Source of the DNA: Marsupella aquatica
Lineage: Eukaryota; Marchantiophyta
Reading direction: 5' to 3'
DNA length: 64,000 nucleotides
Assembly (NCBI GenBank): GCA_973895155.1
Contig: OZ316892.1
Span: 19,716,001 to 19,780,000, forward strand
Both the position numbers and the translations under genes were made by a program. Below, one piece after another: positions 63,814 to 64,000 of the stretch. Each line of letters opens with the position of its first letter. Positions within the stretch are counted from its first letter, which is position 1. The notes below the pieces were generated by a model. It was given only the letters and a program-made list of their open reading frames with translations. It made no database searches and was not told where the DNA came from.

Positions 63814-64000
63814 TTTTCCTTGTTTTATTTACCCGTTTATGGAGAACGACAACACTCAATAAGAACGTCGTGACGTGTCGGATTGGAGTAGCGCCCGACG
63901 CTATTACTGTAGCCGGTAGTTCAAAGAGGTTTTTATTTGGTTGTTTTCCTTATAGCGCCCGGCACTAGTATAAATGTACTCAATGGCCGCTTCACATCCA
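63814..64000. other. End of window, two more family-C palindromes
   Basis: Non-coding sequence with palindromes at 63,889 and 63,953. The palindrome field, and so the element, continues beyond the window. Confidence 0.7.

Larger units (their letters stand above)
53396..63967. repeat. Palindrome family C, consensus TAGCGCCNGGCGCTA, 18 copies
   Basis: The 15 bp cores start at 53396, 55113, 55216, 55273, 57505, 57570, 57634, 58801, 58878, 58980, 59086, 59222, 60425, 61876, 62657, 62730, 63889 and 63953. Most are flanked by AT-rich bases that extend the symmetry (AATAGCGCCTGGCGCTATT; ATACTAGCG...CGCTAGTAT). All lie outside recognisable coding sequence: in the transposase intron, in promoters, in the introns of paralogue 2, and between genes. 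None was seen outside this 10.6 kb. Confidence 0.95.

Noticed and set aside
53396-63967. CRISPR-like array made of the family-C repeats
   Set aside because: Spacing is irregular (64 bp to about 2.2 kb), copies lie in introns of eukaryotic genes and there are no cas genes.

Overview
The window looks like nuclear DNA of a land plant. The evidence is a complete Ty1/copia retrotransposon primed by initiator-Met tRNA, SKP1-like and F-box/kelch genes, a plant-type sugar-lactone oxidase, GT-AG introns, interstitial plant telomere motifs and a fragment resembling mitochondrial small-subunit rRNA. The intronless lactone oxidase and the family mix would suit a bryophyte, lycophyte or fern, but the species cannot be read from the sequence. 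Host genes are sparse and most of the window is mobile or repeated DNA.

Region 1 (1-31,800) is repeat-rich. A block of about 5 kb carrying a two-exon SKP1-like gene is present three times (A about 1,385-7,330; B about 15,608-20,345; C about 20,346-27,480, interrupted by a 2.6 kb insertion). Copy A encodes an intact 144-residue protein, copy B is a pseudogene and copy C ends early. An F-box/kelch gene (12,905-14,047, minus strand) lies between A and B. Smaller elements include a foldback element with about 290 bp arms, a MITE-like element, minisatellites and GA/AT microsatellites.

Region 2 (31,804-33,795) holds one clear host gene, an FAD-linked L-gulonolactone/D-arabinono-lactone oxidase-like protein with a signal peptide and a C-terminal KDEL.

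Region 3 (34,871-41,186) is a very young copia element. Its 294 bp LTRs appear identical by eye and are flanked by the duplication CTTGA. Gag and pol are intact but in different frames (+1). It is followed by a small rRNA-like fragment and by a retroelement remnant whose possible LTR is one long hairpin.

Region 4 (about 42,700 to the end) is the most interesting part. It is a dense accessory region that looks like one giant Mutator-like DNA transposon or two abutting ones. It encodes a MULE-type transposase with a C-terminal SWIM zinc finger (minus strand, 57,330-53,511) and two divergent paralogues of a protein joining a ParB-like domain, a long middle region and a beta-group DNA methyltransferase fold. 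Paralogue 1 (minus, about 47.7-43.9 kb) continues into a Ulp1/C48 SUMO-type protease. Paralogue 2 (plus, 59.6-63.4 kb) does not. Each paralogue sits in its own field of short palindromes: consensus CTACACGAGNCTCGTGTAG from 43.9 to 52.0 kb, and TAGCGCCNGGCGCTA (18 copies) from 53.4 to 64.0 kb. Most copies lie in introns and promoters. A third small family (CTCGTACGAG) marks the junction. The inferred model is a mobile element with ParB-like and methyltransferase-like proteins matched to element-specific palindromic sites. Several in-frame stops and homopolymer frameshifts show that this copy is partly decayed, or that the assembly contains errors.
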